Shown here: positions 11,903 to 23,900 of the stretch, piece after piece
Layout of the letters: each line of letters begins with the position of its first letter
Position numbering within the stretch: position 1 is the stretch's first letter
Source: Bryum argenteum
Lineage: Eukaryota > Streptophyta > Bryopsida > Bryales > Bryaceae
Reading direction: 5' to 3'
DNA: 64,000 nt
Assembly (NCBI GenBank): GCA_037043015.1
Contig: CM073327.1
Coordinates: 6,554,727 to 6,618,726 of the forward strand
The notes under the pieces: generated by a model
What the model was told of the DNA's origin: nothing
Seen by the model: the letters and a program-made list of their open reading frames with translations, nothing else
Databases searched by the model: none
Translations under genes and position numbers: made by a program

Positions 11903-11911
11903 CTATTTATA
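11903..11911 (-). promoter_or_regulatory. Consensus TATA box upstream of the TBP gene
   Basis: The minus strand reads TATAAATAG about 105-113 nt before the TBP start codon. That spacing would leave a 5' leader of roughly 75 nt. A weaker TATAAGAA lies near 11831-11837. A TATA box in front of a TBP gene allows autoregulation, which is an inference. Confidence 0.5.
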
Positions 11912-12049
11912 CTTGCCTAGCTATCGAAGCATCGGGAAGACCTCGGAAGTCCACTTTTGGTTTTATTGGGTCCCTCGGGGGAAGGGGAGGGCTGCGCAGG
12001 CCAAGGAGGTAGTGCAATACCGAGGCGACGCTCGCGGGTCCGGAGAACA

Positions 12050-12235
12050 AATGAAAAATACATGAAACAGTTTCTCTTATAGAAAGTGAATACTCTTCTC
12101 CGATTTCACGACTTTCTTAATTTCGAATGTCATAATTCAACATGTTATGTATATATATTCTCTATGTGGACTTTTACTTTTACTTTTACCTTTTGACATT
12201 TCCTTTTACTTTTTACTATATCCATGGTCCCTATT
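12050..12235. repeat. Segment shared with the UBC/NRDE2 spacer (copy 1)
   Basis: About 185 bp upstream of TBP that closely matches 17345-17550 upstream of the intronless E2 gene. Shared landmarks are TACATGAAACA, TTTCTCTTATAG, AATTCAACATGTTATGTATA and ATATCCATGGTCCCTA, in the same order and orientation. Two intronless minus-strand genes thus share a similar upstream block. Confidence 0.75.
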
Positions 12236-12239
12236 ACTG

Positions 12240-12866
12240 GTTCAAACCTGAAACACAATGATATTAATTACAGGTTCAAACCTGAAACACAATGATATTT
12301 TGTCCCTCAATTTATGATCATCCAATCACCATACCAGATAGTTGTCTATACAAGTGAACCAGATATTTGTCTATGCAAGTGACTGTCATGTGGAATTCTG
12401 TGACCAGCTTGCCCAATTCCAGTTCAATTACAACACAATAGAGAAAGCGGTGCACATTCGTTGACTGAAGTTGTGATGAAAATTAGATGAGGACAAAGAT
12501 GGTTGATCACTAGATACTCATTACAGGCACTGACACAGTACAAGGCACACATTCCTTGAACATCTACTCTTTTAAGAGCCAAATGAATGTTACAACAAAC
12601 GTATGACTAAAAACCCTGTTCAAATGTATGAACAGATCACGCAGAATGATCTCATAAACATCGACTCTTTCTCTCGCATTACATGTAGAAACTCAACAAA
12701 CTATCAAACAGAATTAAGTGAGCTTGTTCATACCCAGCCCGGCCACGAAAAAAACCATAACTACATTTCAGTATCAGCCTTTACTACATCGATCACTCAT
12801 CCTTTGCTACAGAACAGTTACCAAGCTCTTCAATCTATGTAGTACACTATTTCATCGAATGCTCAT
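12240..12866. repeat. Short tandem repeat followed by mosaic segment J2
   Basis: 12240-12300 holds two copies of a 36-bp unit containing GGTTCAAACCTGAAACACAA. From 12293 the sequence is a direct copy of J1: TTTATGATCATCCAATCAC, ATGTGGAATTCTGTGACCAG, GGTGCACATTCGTTGAC, then the NRDE2-like TTTCTCTCGCATTA piece. J2 carries an extra stretch of about 70 bp near 12730-12800 before the shared end TCTTCAATC(T/G)ATGTAGTA. Confidence 0.75.
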
Positions 12867-13297
12867 CTCATTCTCTAAATCCTCTTCCTCATCATCCTCG
12901 ATCGATCGATTTTCCAGCGGGTCCTTCACCTTCCTCTGTTGATCAGGAGCAGGAGCGTCCAGTGCCACAGTCAAGGGCACGAGATTGTTCCGATCTCCGA
13001 CGTTACGAACTCGCCCATGATTCCCGAGAGCCGGATTCATCTTCGTTGCAACACTTGCGACAACGCCTGGCACCATGTTTGTGAATGAGATTCCTATACA
13101 TGTTACCAGACTCTCCATCTCCAGCGTGCACTCTGGAGTCCAATTGAAAGTAGTCGGGCCTAGCAATGCCAGGATGCTGTTGTGGGCTGGAAGTTGCTTG
13201 GTAGGGCTGGCGTCTTGCCATAACCAGACGTGCATCAGGAACCATCCCAGCTCCACCTTCGTTCTCCGTCGGGACTTCTTCCATTTCCTGCACTAAA
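12852..13297 (-). CDS. Unassigned 3'-terminal exon-like ORF
   Basis: A good acceptor (AGTGCAG then GAAATGG, near 13290) opens two overlapping frames. The frame ending at 12852 runs through FNWTPECTLEMESLV, ISFTNMVPGVVASVATKM and GRVRNVGDRNNLVPL, and ends in a highly acidic tail (IEDDEEEDLENEMSIR) that looks like a true C-terminus. I do not recognise the family. No upstream exon could be placed, so this may be the last exon of a small gene or a duplicated gene fragment like its neighbours. Local GC content is clearly higher than in the spacers on either side. Confidence 0.35.
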
Positions 13298-13319
13298 CGC
13301 AACATAGTGGAATCGTTGG

Positions 13320-16300
13320 TGTAACTTCACCAACAACGGAAGCGAAGGAAAGCAAACAAACAAATGCAATATGGAGATATATATGGAAAATAGTAAACAA
13401 ATTTCTCTTTTCAATTATAAAGATTGAAGAAATTCTTGAACTAGTGAAGAGGTCTCACTTCTACTCCCGAGCTTTAACACATTAATTAAGCTTCATAAAA
13501 GAAAGTTTGGAGCAATCATCTTCAATAGGACCTTTCAATTGAGTCTCTAGAAGGCCAATTTTTTTAAATTTTTTTTTTAAATTTTAAAACTCCAAGTTTT
13601 GTTCTTTATGTGAACAAGTGCGGCGAGACCAACCGGGTTGGCTGTAACTTGTAAGTGCACGTCTTTTGTACTTGTAGTGGGTGAATAGCCTCATGTTTAT
13701 ACAAGTAAAAGAAAGAGATATCATTTATTGAAGCAAAGATTTTGATCAATCACAACCCTTTAAGGTCGACCAATCACAAATCTTGAAAAGTCGACCAATT
13801 ACAACCCCTAACAAGTTGATCAAGCACAATTCTTAAAAGGTTGGCCAATCAAAAGCCGTCAAAGGTCAACCAATCATGTTTTCGGAAAGAAGGTCATGGA
13901 CATCATGATTGTTATATTCTTTTGTTGCTTTGACACAAAAGACTTAAGTTGTAGTGAGGAGTTGCGAGGTATTTGTCGAGGGCTTTGTCAACTTTTCAAC
14001 ACGCTCTATTTGCGCATTCTTAACTTCCTAGTATTGAATGTTTGTAAGCTATTCAGTTCTTTACTTTCAAGTGTTAAAGGTTCATCTTGTTATTGAATTT
14101 TGGGGTCTTTATTTGATTATCTCTTTAGGAATCACTTAACTAGTTTTGGTCTATTAATCATTCACTTCTCGGTCGTTGAGCAAGGCAATTCAGCGTGACT
14201 AATTGAGACTAAGTTTCTTCTCAATGTTTGATTGATTCAATCTCAAGTTCTTTTTTTCTTTTTTTCTTTTTTTTTTTTTTTTTTTTTTTTTCTTTTTCTT
14301 TTTCTTCAAAAAATAAAGAAAACGGGAAGCACACTAAAGCTTGCAATGCTCTTGTAACATCAATTAACTCCTAAATGTAGATGATACATTAAATTTGTTA
14401 AATTTGTCAAATTTGGAAATGATTGGTGGAATGATGTTACCTCAAGAAACTACACGAAGTCAATCTCACGAAGTCAAATTGACCCTTCGGTGCCATTAGA
14501 TCACCTTCCATTTGTAGTTTAACTCCTAAATGTCCAAGAGATAAGAAGTTTAAACATTTTCTAAAATGAGCAAAGTGATAAGTAAATTTTAGATCATCTA
14601 CAAAGTGATTTAAGAATTTGTAATTGTAGGATCTTGTGGTATGAGAAGTTCCACTAAAGATTCAACTTTGTTCACAACAACGATTGTAATTCATGCATAT
14701 AATGAAAAATGGGCATTCTTGAAAAGAATTGGGTAGTTGACTTTGACTAAGCATTAAAACTTATTATAGTTTCCAAAATGAAGCCTCTTTTAAGAGTTTA
14801 TTGCACAAGAGGATTACCTAAAAATCTCTATCCATCTTGAAATTATTAGAGATTTACAAAATACCATTTATAAAGTTTGCAATAGATGAAATCTTGAGGC
14901 CTTTTTGCAGGACCCCATGGCCAGGTCACATAGGAATTTTGTAATTTGAAGAATGTCATCCCTTCATCAATACCTAAAGGGACTAGAAATTGATTTTCTA
15001 TTCCCTTCGTTGAGATAGATTCAAAACTATATATGTTTTTTCTCTTTGAATTTTTGAACAAGTGATAATACTAATTTTTTATGCTTGTATATAAATAAAG
15101 AAATAAAATGGTTGTCGAAGAAAGTAATTAGTGAAGATACGTATTAAAATAAGACACGATGGGAAAAGAAAATCACTCACCTTTGATTCAAAACTACCCT
15201 AACTCGTAAGCTCCCAATTATCATGCTACTTTCTGTGCCACCTATTGGAAACCGTAGAGCTTTTGTACTATAATTTTATTGGAGAATTTATGTCATAGTG
15301 CCGTAAAAGAATATAGAAAGGTCCTCTAATCATTCCATTGTAAAATGGTGTAAAATCAAAAAGGTGCTATATTCCGTTGAGAATGCATTTCAATGGAGTG
15401 GCTAAAGAAAGATTGCTAAATATAGGACCTCTTTGAATTTACACCCTTCCACAATGAACTTGTTAGAAGACCTTGCTATGATCTACCTTCTCCCACACCA
15501 AGACAAAATTCCAAAGTACTTGAAGTCCAAAAGAAAAGTTTTGAGGTAGTTCCAAAAGGGGGGTTGAAATCTTCCCAAAAGTTTAAGTTTACTTTGAGTA
15601 AAGGATGTATTTGGATGGAAGTTGGATGGGTAGGAGGGATGTGCTAGCCGCAACCTTTGGCACGTCTTGTTTGGGAGCCGCCAAAAGGTAGTCCACCGAG
15701 AAAGAAAAAAGACCTTTGCTGAACTATATTTAATGAGCCTTGTCTTTTTAGCGAGTTAATCTGTTGGAAATGTTCTCCACTGTTAGGAACTGGAAGAAAG
15801 TCTTTTGATATAGATTTTGAATTTCATCTTCCGATCATGCTCAATGATAAAAGAGAAATTTAATCACCACTTAAAAACCTCTTATAGAAACTAATTTTTA
15901 TATCTTAAGATTTTTTTTTTTTGAAAACCTATTGTTAGAAGTTAGAACGTCCTCCCACGCAATTTTAGTTCAATAAACAACTATGACATCTTGTAAAGTT
16001 AAGGATGAAGGGGTATTTAATCAAATGCATTAAAAATGAAGAAGTTACCTACTTTTCCTTCTTAGAAGCTCTCCGTAACCTTCATCCAAAGTTGTAAGCT
16101 CACCAACTTTGGCAAAAAGTCTCCAATGAAATTATAGTACAACATGGAGGATCGGATATGGAGGTTTTGGCCACCTATTATGTTATTGGAAGAGTCCCCT
16201 ACATAGATACTATTGCTCATGTTATATATACAAGATTATTCAATCGAAGTTCAAATTTTTGAAACTAGTAATTACTCCCTCATATCTATTAGGTAAATGT

Positions 16301-16760
16301 CGTTTTTTGACATTCAGCTCGGTCAAGGGTTAATGTGTGGTTACAATACTGCCTTTTATATTCAGATCAAGATAAGTCTGAATAAACATTATCCTCACAC
16401 CATTCCTCTTAAGACAACCAATTAATTTTAACTTTAACCTCTTGACATTAAAATTCCCCATCTTTCCGAAGTACAAGAAGAGTGAAAAAATTTAAAAATT
16501 GAAAAATCTAAGTAATAGTATTTTATATATATGGTAAGTACTAAAGAAGATCATAAGGAAATGTCTCAAACCCTCAATTTTAAATGATTACAAGCCCAAA
16601 CAACCCTATTTCATGAGCCCATGCAACAACCAATATTGTATCGCTCAGTGAAAGGAAAACCATTATAGTCTACATTGAAACATCATGCACAACTCCTCCG
16701 CCGCCATAACTTTCCTAATTCCACCTATGTTGTGTCCTCTAAGAACCCATCTATGAGCTT
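13320..16760. other. Gene-free AT-rich spacer
   Basis: No convincing coding region. It contains a degenerate tandem array at about 13735-13880 with a period near 30 bp and core GACCAATCACAA...AAAGGTC, and a long T-rich run at 14245-14310. A lone TTAA next to a CCCTTGACC-like end occurs near 16325, with no partner end found. The rest is unique-looking AT-rich sequence. Confidence 0.6.
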
Positions 16761-16767
16761 TGCTATT

Positions 16768-17244
16768 TTATTTCTCGTTTTCACAAGAGCTACCCTTGGC
16801 AAATTTCTTAGTCCAAGAGCGTGCGGTTTCTTCAAAGCTTGCATAGTCTCGTATATACTCGTCTGCAACCATTGCATCTTGAGGATTGTTTGGTTCCGGA
16901 GTGGCCAAAAGTAATTGAAGTGAGACTAGAGTAGTCTTGAGCGTTAAAGCCGGACTCCATTTGTTCTTCAAAAGGTCCAAACAAATAGCACCGGTTTGGC
17001 TGCTGACATTTGGATGCCACACTCTCGTAACAAAATGCATTTTCGGTGGCTCAAATGGATAGTCAGAGGGCAAGTGAATGTCAACAACAAACACACCACC
17101 CTCGTATGGGGTATCCACAAGTCCCTTGATAGTGCCACGCAAATGCATTAAGTCTTCATCTGAAAATTCGATGCTCACTCCAAACAATGTATTGTCACAT
17201 CTAATCTCTGCAATCTCCTTCTGGAATCTCCTTGTATTCAACAT
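16768..17244 (-). CDS. Ubiquitin-conjugating enzyme E2, UBC27/UBE2K type, without UBA
   Basis: E2 enzymes carry ubiquitin as a thioester and pass it to substrates with an E3 (family knowledge). 158 codons, intronless. The UBC fold is complete: DTPYEGGVFVVDIHLP, DYPFEPPKMHFVTRVW, the HPN triad at 77-79, the catalytic cysteine C88 in GAICLDLLKNKWSPALTLKT, and EPNNPQDAMVADEY. The SSQTGAICLD and TPYEGG features point to the UBC27/UBE2K group, whose members carry a C-terminal UBA domain. This protein stops after FAKGSSCENEK. Past the stop, other frames give faint UBA-like strings (KLIDGF, IRKVMAAEELC), suggesting a decayed UBA. The ATG at 17244 is preferred; the upstream in-frame stretch is hydrophobic and unlike the family. 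No introns plus the lost tail suggest a processed copy. It may still be active, because the catalytic core is intact. Confidence 0.8.
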   Translation of the reverse strand: MLNTRRFQKEIAEIRCDNTLFGVSIEFSDEDLMHLRGTIKGLVDTPYEGGVFVVDIHLPSDYPFEPPKMHFVTRVWHPNVSSQTGAICLDLLKNKWSPALTLKTTLVSLQLLLATPEPNNPQDAMVADEYIRDYASFEETARSWTKKFAKGSSCENEK

Positions 17245-17344
17245 GATGAACAATCCAATGATAATGGTCTCAAAAATAAACTTAAAGGCAAGAAGTGCTC
17301 GGAAGAGGCACCTTGGAAGTAACAAGGTGTGCAAATAGGAAGAA

Positions 17345-17550
17345 CAGATGAAGTATACATGAAACAAGTTTCTCTTATAGGAAGTGAATACCCTCCTTCC
17401 GAGTCACAACTTTCTTAATTTCTACACATGCTGATTGTTATAATTCAACATGTTATGTATATATATTCTCTACATGGACTTTTACTTTTGACTTTTGACA
17501 TTTGCTTTTACCTTTTGACATTTGCTTTTGCTTTTTGTTATATCCATGGT
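17345..17550. repeat. Segment shared with the TBP upstream region (copy 2)
   Basis: Matches 12050-12235 in order and orientation. It lies about 100 bp upstream of the E2 start codon and downstream of NRDE2. It holds T-rich stretches such as CTTTTGACATTTGCTTTTAC and a TATATATA run. Confidence 0.75.
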
Positions 17551-17933
17551 CCCTACTTGTATTACTTTTCTACATGTTCACGTATCGTTTCTTACACTTT
17601 TACATTCTAACTCTTTGAATTCTCTTATCTACTTAGATCCATGTTGTGTTCTTGTCTACTTCCTTCGTTCAAGAATATATTTCCGAATGAAAGAAGTGAC
17701 TGCCTGCTTTGATCTAGTGCTAGCAAGTTTCCATTCTGAAAAAGAAAAAAATTGTGTGCACACATTTCAAGTAGAGGAAGGTGAGAAATGGTATCCGAAT
17801 ATTCCACGCAGTCCTCAAAATCTACTCTATTGGAACATGATGTTACACCAAAAATATGGATGGAAATAGCAACACTCATTCTATGAACAGATTACAGAGT
17901 GTCTCCCACCCAGTGCGTCCCACGGAGTTCAGA

Positions 17934-20900
17934 TTACGAGTTGTCTCCAGTGTCCTGCAGTAGGATTTCATAGACATCAGTGCGGAGGCGCAACTCTTTC
18001 TCTCGCATTATCTCTTGAAACTCAGCAAGCTGTTTTGCTGTCAACACAGAATTGAGCATTGTGAACCCGTCCAGCCATAGCTTCTTCGACCTGCATCAAA
18101 TACGATGTTTACAGATGAGATTCCACTTTTGAGAGAAAATAGGATGATTGTGTTTGTAAGTCTGAGATGGGAAGATCAGCTCTATATTGAGGAAGAAAGC
18201 GTATACCAGGGACAGGCATGTATAGCTCGGAAATAAATGCGGCGAGCACTTTCAAAATTTCGATGTATTTTACATTCGTAGGCAAGATATGTTCGCCATA
18301 GTAAAACAGAATGTTGCGTAGCCTTCGCTTCCAGTGCTCGCTCGAATAAGCATTGTATGCGAGATGGGTTTCCTTTATCGGTACCAAGCTCTGTAGCGAG
18401 GGCGAACATCCACAGCAATGTTGATGGATTCCTGGAGACACAACACGGAACTCGTAAGAAAAATTGTGAAACATGTAAGAATGAAAGAGGAGAACGATTA
18501 CTCAACTTGAGAAGGAAAGTAACATTCTGTGTTCACCTTTTCACAGACTCGTCAAAATAACGGCGCAGATTATACGTCGTTGATGAAGACGATTGAACAA
18601 GCGTCTCCAGCAGCACAGAATTATGTGGGTAGTTTTGTAATCCCCTCATTGCAATTCCTCGAATCTGTGCAGGCTTCGCGGCAGGCGTGCTCCTTTTTAG
18701 CAAACCAACGTACCGTTCCATAAGCGCTTCACACTCTTTACTCTCTTTCCACTTACCTGCATTGATATCATGTAATGAGCAATGATGCAGATTCTATCAC
18801 AGAGGGATTCACACTTCCGTATTATAATCACTGCACAAGTAGAATCCGTAACATAATCAAGCCATTAAGAAACGCTCCTGTATATAGTACTGCTTTCCTG
18901 AGGATGCGGTCCTCACACCAGAAGCAGAACTGATGTACTGAAATAGGGTCCAGAAAAGTACCTGGAAGAGTGAAAGCAAAGCCCTCCTCGAAGGTAGAAG
19001 CTGCAGCTTTCCAACCAGAGCTTAGTTCCTCAAACAAACCAACGCAGGCAATCACGGCCACGCCTCTTTCGTCAAGGTCTCGCCCAGAACTCGGCTTTGT
19101 ATTTAATGAAGCCGCGTCCCGAACGTACGTCCGTCCTCTGCGCACATTTTGTAGATGCTGTTGGTACCCAACTTTGGCCTTCAAAAGGATGGTAGGTGGG
19201 ATAGGATCCTCCACGTTAGATGATGCGGTGTATGGTATTCCACCTCCGAAGTGGCATAAGATGTAGAGAGCACGGTTCCTAGATCCGTGTGACATTTCCA
19301 TGTCTGCGCACGCCAAGTAGAGAAGCGGAGCATCATCTTGCGATTCCTGTATGATTTGCATATGTCAGATAATATCCTTCCCTCTCATTCACAGCCACAG
19401 ACCCCCAACCTTCCTCAAAAAGCTAAACTTCACTACTACTAATAATACTACATCTCGCTCATAATTACAGCATAAAAAAACAGAGTACGACCGTTCCTTG
19501 ACTTTCACCCATTCCTGGTGAATCAGAACCTCGCATCTCAGTAACTGAACGCGCAAAAAGAACCATCATAAGAGGGTTAAGCATGGCATGCTACCGTACA
19601 TTTGGCAGAGCCAGAATAGAGGCAAGTGCTGTGTCGAAGACTTTCCTCGCGGTATCCATATGTCCTGCTGCCCCCTCTACCAGTGCATAAGCAGTCCATA
19701 ACGCAATATCCTGTACGAAGAACAGATGTATATCAGTTTCATTACATGAAAGTTTCGAAAACACTGAACCTTCCTTCATCAAACCAAGGACCCTTTATTG
19801 CAGGCTTTCCAGACTGATGCAAAACCTATCTCATTCATGCCTCTCAGGTTATGGAAGGTTCAGTAGCCTAAGATATGCGTTCTGTCTCTGACTTGTCATA
19901 ACTGAAGCTTGTTCACTTCTGGATGATTAGAAGGAGAAAATACCTGAGAATGTGTCTTCAGAAGTTTCTTTGCTAGATTACGTGACGCTTTCACTCCAGT
20001 GTCCGATGCTAGAGATTGGACGAGTATAAGCGTTTCAGTGAGGTCCCAGTGCCTGCCGGGTAGAGAATTGAGAGAACTTGTTGAATGAAGCAGCAGTAAG
20101 GCGTTGCCAGCGAACTGAGCTCGATCATGGCTGTCTAGAAACCATTCTGACTCTCCTACAAGCTCACTCAACGCAGTCTCTCCAGGTCTCAGTTGCTGGA
20201 TTTCTCTGTTGCTACCAACGTAATGTGAAATATTACTCCCTGTCGATCTGATTCCTCGAAGTCTGCTTAAGGTATCAGTTAGAGAATCTAATCCCTCAAT
20301 GCTTTGTTGTGACTTAATATCATTTGATGAACACCTGCAGGGAAGCAAACGATACTTCTCTCCATCAGAATTTCATCACACTTGGTTTACTCAGAACGGA
20401 GTGTGTCCTTCGATAAAAATGACATCGCATCAAACGTCACTGAAGCAAACTATTCCATCGTAGAAAAAAATCGGCTCCAAGCGTGTAGAGGATATTTTAA
20501 AACCATTTTTCTTTTGTAGATGTACAAAAGAAGCAAATAGAAAGAGTACAGCACTCAAAATTAGAAGTAGCAAGCCTTACCAGTTAGAAAGTGGAATATT
20601 ACAAACGTTAAAGAAGTGCCCTATCAACCAACACAGTGCCTCCTCGGAATAGATAGAAACAAGGGCGTTCCTGATATCTTCGAACATCACCACTCTGTCC
20701 AGTTGGTCATCTTGCTCCTCATCAACCTCGGGTTGTGCTGCAAGAATCACGGCCTTCTCAAAGCTTTAGGGACTTTGTCGGCTTCTCAAGCAAGAAAGAT
20801 CAATTTTACCAGTAAAGCAACACAATCCCCGAAGCAGCGAAAAAGTGAACTGGACTTGCTTAACAAGATACATTACCTCGAGTAGGTAACCATTGCTCCC

Positions 20901-23900
20901 AGCTTCGCTTCCTCTCCTCTGCTGCCCATCGTAACCAGACTCCCGGATCTGTGGCTTCCAGCTCTTTACCGGCATCCACGGAAGACAACCCGAGCTTGGA
21001 AAGCAACGTAGCTTCATCTTCGTCACTTTCTGCTCCCACTTCCTCGTCCTCATCCCCTTCATCGCTAGATTCGTTTCCAGCATTGGCCTCATCGTTCGTT
21101 TTATTGGCTTCACTTTTCTTAACTGGCTCGATCCACCCTGACCAACCGCCTGCGAAGAAATGCCACCTATTAACGATCCCGAAAAATCTGATTTCTCGTT
21201 CCAGAGAATCTCAATGAAATCACTTGCGAAGTGAAATGAAACTGACGTATTTCAATCAAACCGCACAATCCTGATGTTGGAAGGACTGGATTGTTTCATT
21301 ATATCAAGATTATCAGAATGTCTTCGAACATGCTAATAATAAACCTCAAGAGTTCACTCTTCAATCAACCGAGGAATGTGAGTGGAAACTCATTGGTACC
21401 TGGTGCTTGCTCTTCTTGCGCAGCCTCATCTGCTTGAGCTCTTTGAAATTTATATTCTTCATTTTCTAGCCACAAAGCCCAACCTAATGCTCCCTTCTCT
21501 CCTATTCTAGAGGCTTCACTATCCCAAAATGCCTCAAAAAGCCTCCGTTTATTGTTCTCACTCGTCTGAATCAGGGGCGGAAACAATGAATACTCTATAG
21601 CTGCCTGAAAGATTCCCAATCCCAGCTCGGCATGACCTGTCTGCAACTCAAATCGACACCTGTCTACCAAGATGGACACCATGGCAAGCTCTGCACTTTT
21701 AAGGCTTGCCGAATCCCCGCCTTCATTTTTCTGCAAGTCACCAATCAGACCAAAGATAAGGATGTGCACCCTCGTCTTCCTAGGGCGACCTCAACAGCAA
21801 AATATAAATTCCACCTTCTGACTCCTGACTCTTATCTCCAGATCCTACTCAAAGCAGATGATGTGCCATGGCAATGCGTGAGAAATTTCACTCTTTGAAA
21901 CACATTCTATCCCAATTTGCTTGTAAGGAACGATAACAATCAGGGGATTATGTACGAAGGTTAAAATCACTGAAGATTTTCAACAAGGACGAGGAATAAA
22001 CGCCATGATCCCACTCACCAGTCGATCGCGTACTGTAGTAAGAGCCCCCAGAGCTCGAATATACATGGCACGGACAGTTGCAACAGTGAATAGCGAGAAT
22101 TGTGAACAAACGTACTGCAGAAACTCCTTCCAGAAGTGGTAGTTTCCCCCAAGTACAAGCGCTGCCTTCTCCCACTCAGCGAGCATTTTCGGAACCGTGT
22201 CACGAAGACTACAAGCCTCTAAATATGTCAACGTTAAGGGCACACTGTCTGGATGATGTTCTAGTGCTTTCTCTAACACTGCGATCTTTTTCTCCACTGC
22301 TTGCTGTTTCACACCCTTCCTTTGCGCTATATGAATCAGTTCATCCTGCCAAGTCAAAAACCAATGGTTATTTTACTGAGAGCGATCGAGTAAGGCATCA
22401 CAATCAAGGAACGCAATGTGAGGGAACAACGTAGCAACCTGAAACTTGGCGAACTCAAGCCACGAATTTTCATCGTCGGGCCGTTCCCGAGTTAAGGTGT
22501 TGAATTCTCTTGTTCTTCGAATGATATAATCATTCCCGTTTTCACCCTCTTCTTGCGCATCCCCTTCTCCTTTCTGAAATTTGTAAGCCACCAGTGAACA
22601 AATAAAATTAGAGCCGTAGGTAAAGATGGAGTGAATAATATATCAAATGAAGACATAAGGTGCAGCATTGATCAAGACCTTCAGGCTAGCAGAGGCAACG
22701 AAAGATCACCATAACCAATACAAAGTTATATACTGACAAGATGCAAACTGTTCAAAACACTTAAATAGAAGTTCATTCTTCAAATGGGGCAGGTTGCAGC
22801 TTACCTTGTTGGTCTCCTTGGACGCAAGTGGAATGTAATCGTCGAGTTTCTGATCTACCATTTTATTGGCAGAAGGATTTGGGGGTCGTATACGAAGCCG
22901 CCGGATATCTCGCCTCAACTCAAGCGCCATAGCATCTCCAGACCAATAACGATATGCTTTGGTTTCTGGCACATAACCATCTGGTTCTGTATCCAAATGT
23001 GCTGCGGTTCTTTTCCTTGAACCCTCCCTCACACCTTCACATTCCTGCCGGAAATACCTCGCAACATCCAGCCTAATCTCCACCAAACAGAATAAGGATA
23101 AATATCATTCATTCGATGCTCCAGCTTGACAACTACTTGATTTTCGTACAAACACAGAAGACGCCAAAACGACGGGGTCGATTGCTGAGCGGACCTGTAG
23201 AGCGAGCCAAAGGCTAAGTTGTCACGGTCTCCCCGAGTATCCACATAATACTCTTTCGCCACATTCTCTTTCGCATCAGCCCAGGCTTTCACACCAGCCT
23301 TTCTATCACCTGATTGAGCTTCCAGGGAACCAATCTGTAAGTCATCCCCTGTTTGCTTCCGTTTCTTCCGCCTCTTCCGCTCCTCCTCTTTCTCCTTTTC
23401 CTTGCGCTTCCTGTGTCGCTTTTTCTTATGACGAGGTCTCTCTCCGTCACTGGATTCTGGATCGGAGGCGGAGCTGGTCGCCTCAGGCCTAACTCTGCCC
23501 CCCTTGACCTCCCTTTTCTCAACCTCGTGCACAACATCCTTAGCAGGCAGCTGCTCATTTGCTTTGCTACCTAAGAAACTTGAGGGAGGAGGTAGAAGAC
23601 TCTCAGAGAAGCTTGAGGGAGGAGGTAGAGGATTCTGAGAGAAACTCGAATTGGATAACCATGAGTGTGTCGCATATGGTACCTGCTTGGACAAAGACTA
23701 AAATTTAGGACCAGATCACTTCTGTAGCTAGACAACTGATCCGATCGAGTATTGATTTTCAACTCGCGTTAACAGAAACTTGAAAAGTTCGTTTTCCTGC
23801 GTAGCTCTAAAGCCAAGTAACGACTACGTAGAACTGCCAATCATGTAACCTCGTCCACCAATTTCCGAACATCTCCTCAGTAAGATGCTACCCTACGTTT

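Noticed and set aside
16300-16335. CCCTTGACC-type end next to TTAA
   Set aside because: No opposite end was found, so an element cannot be drawn.
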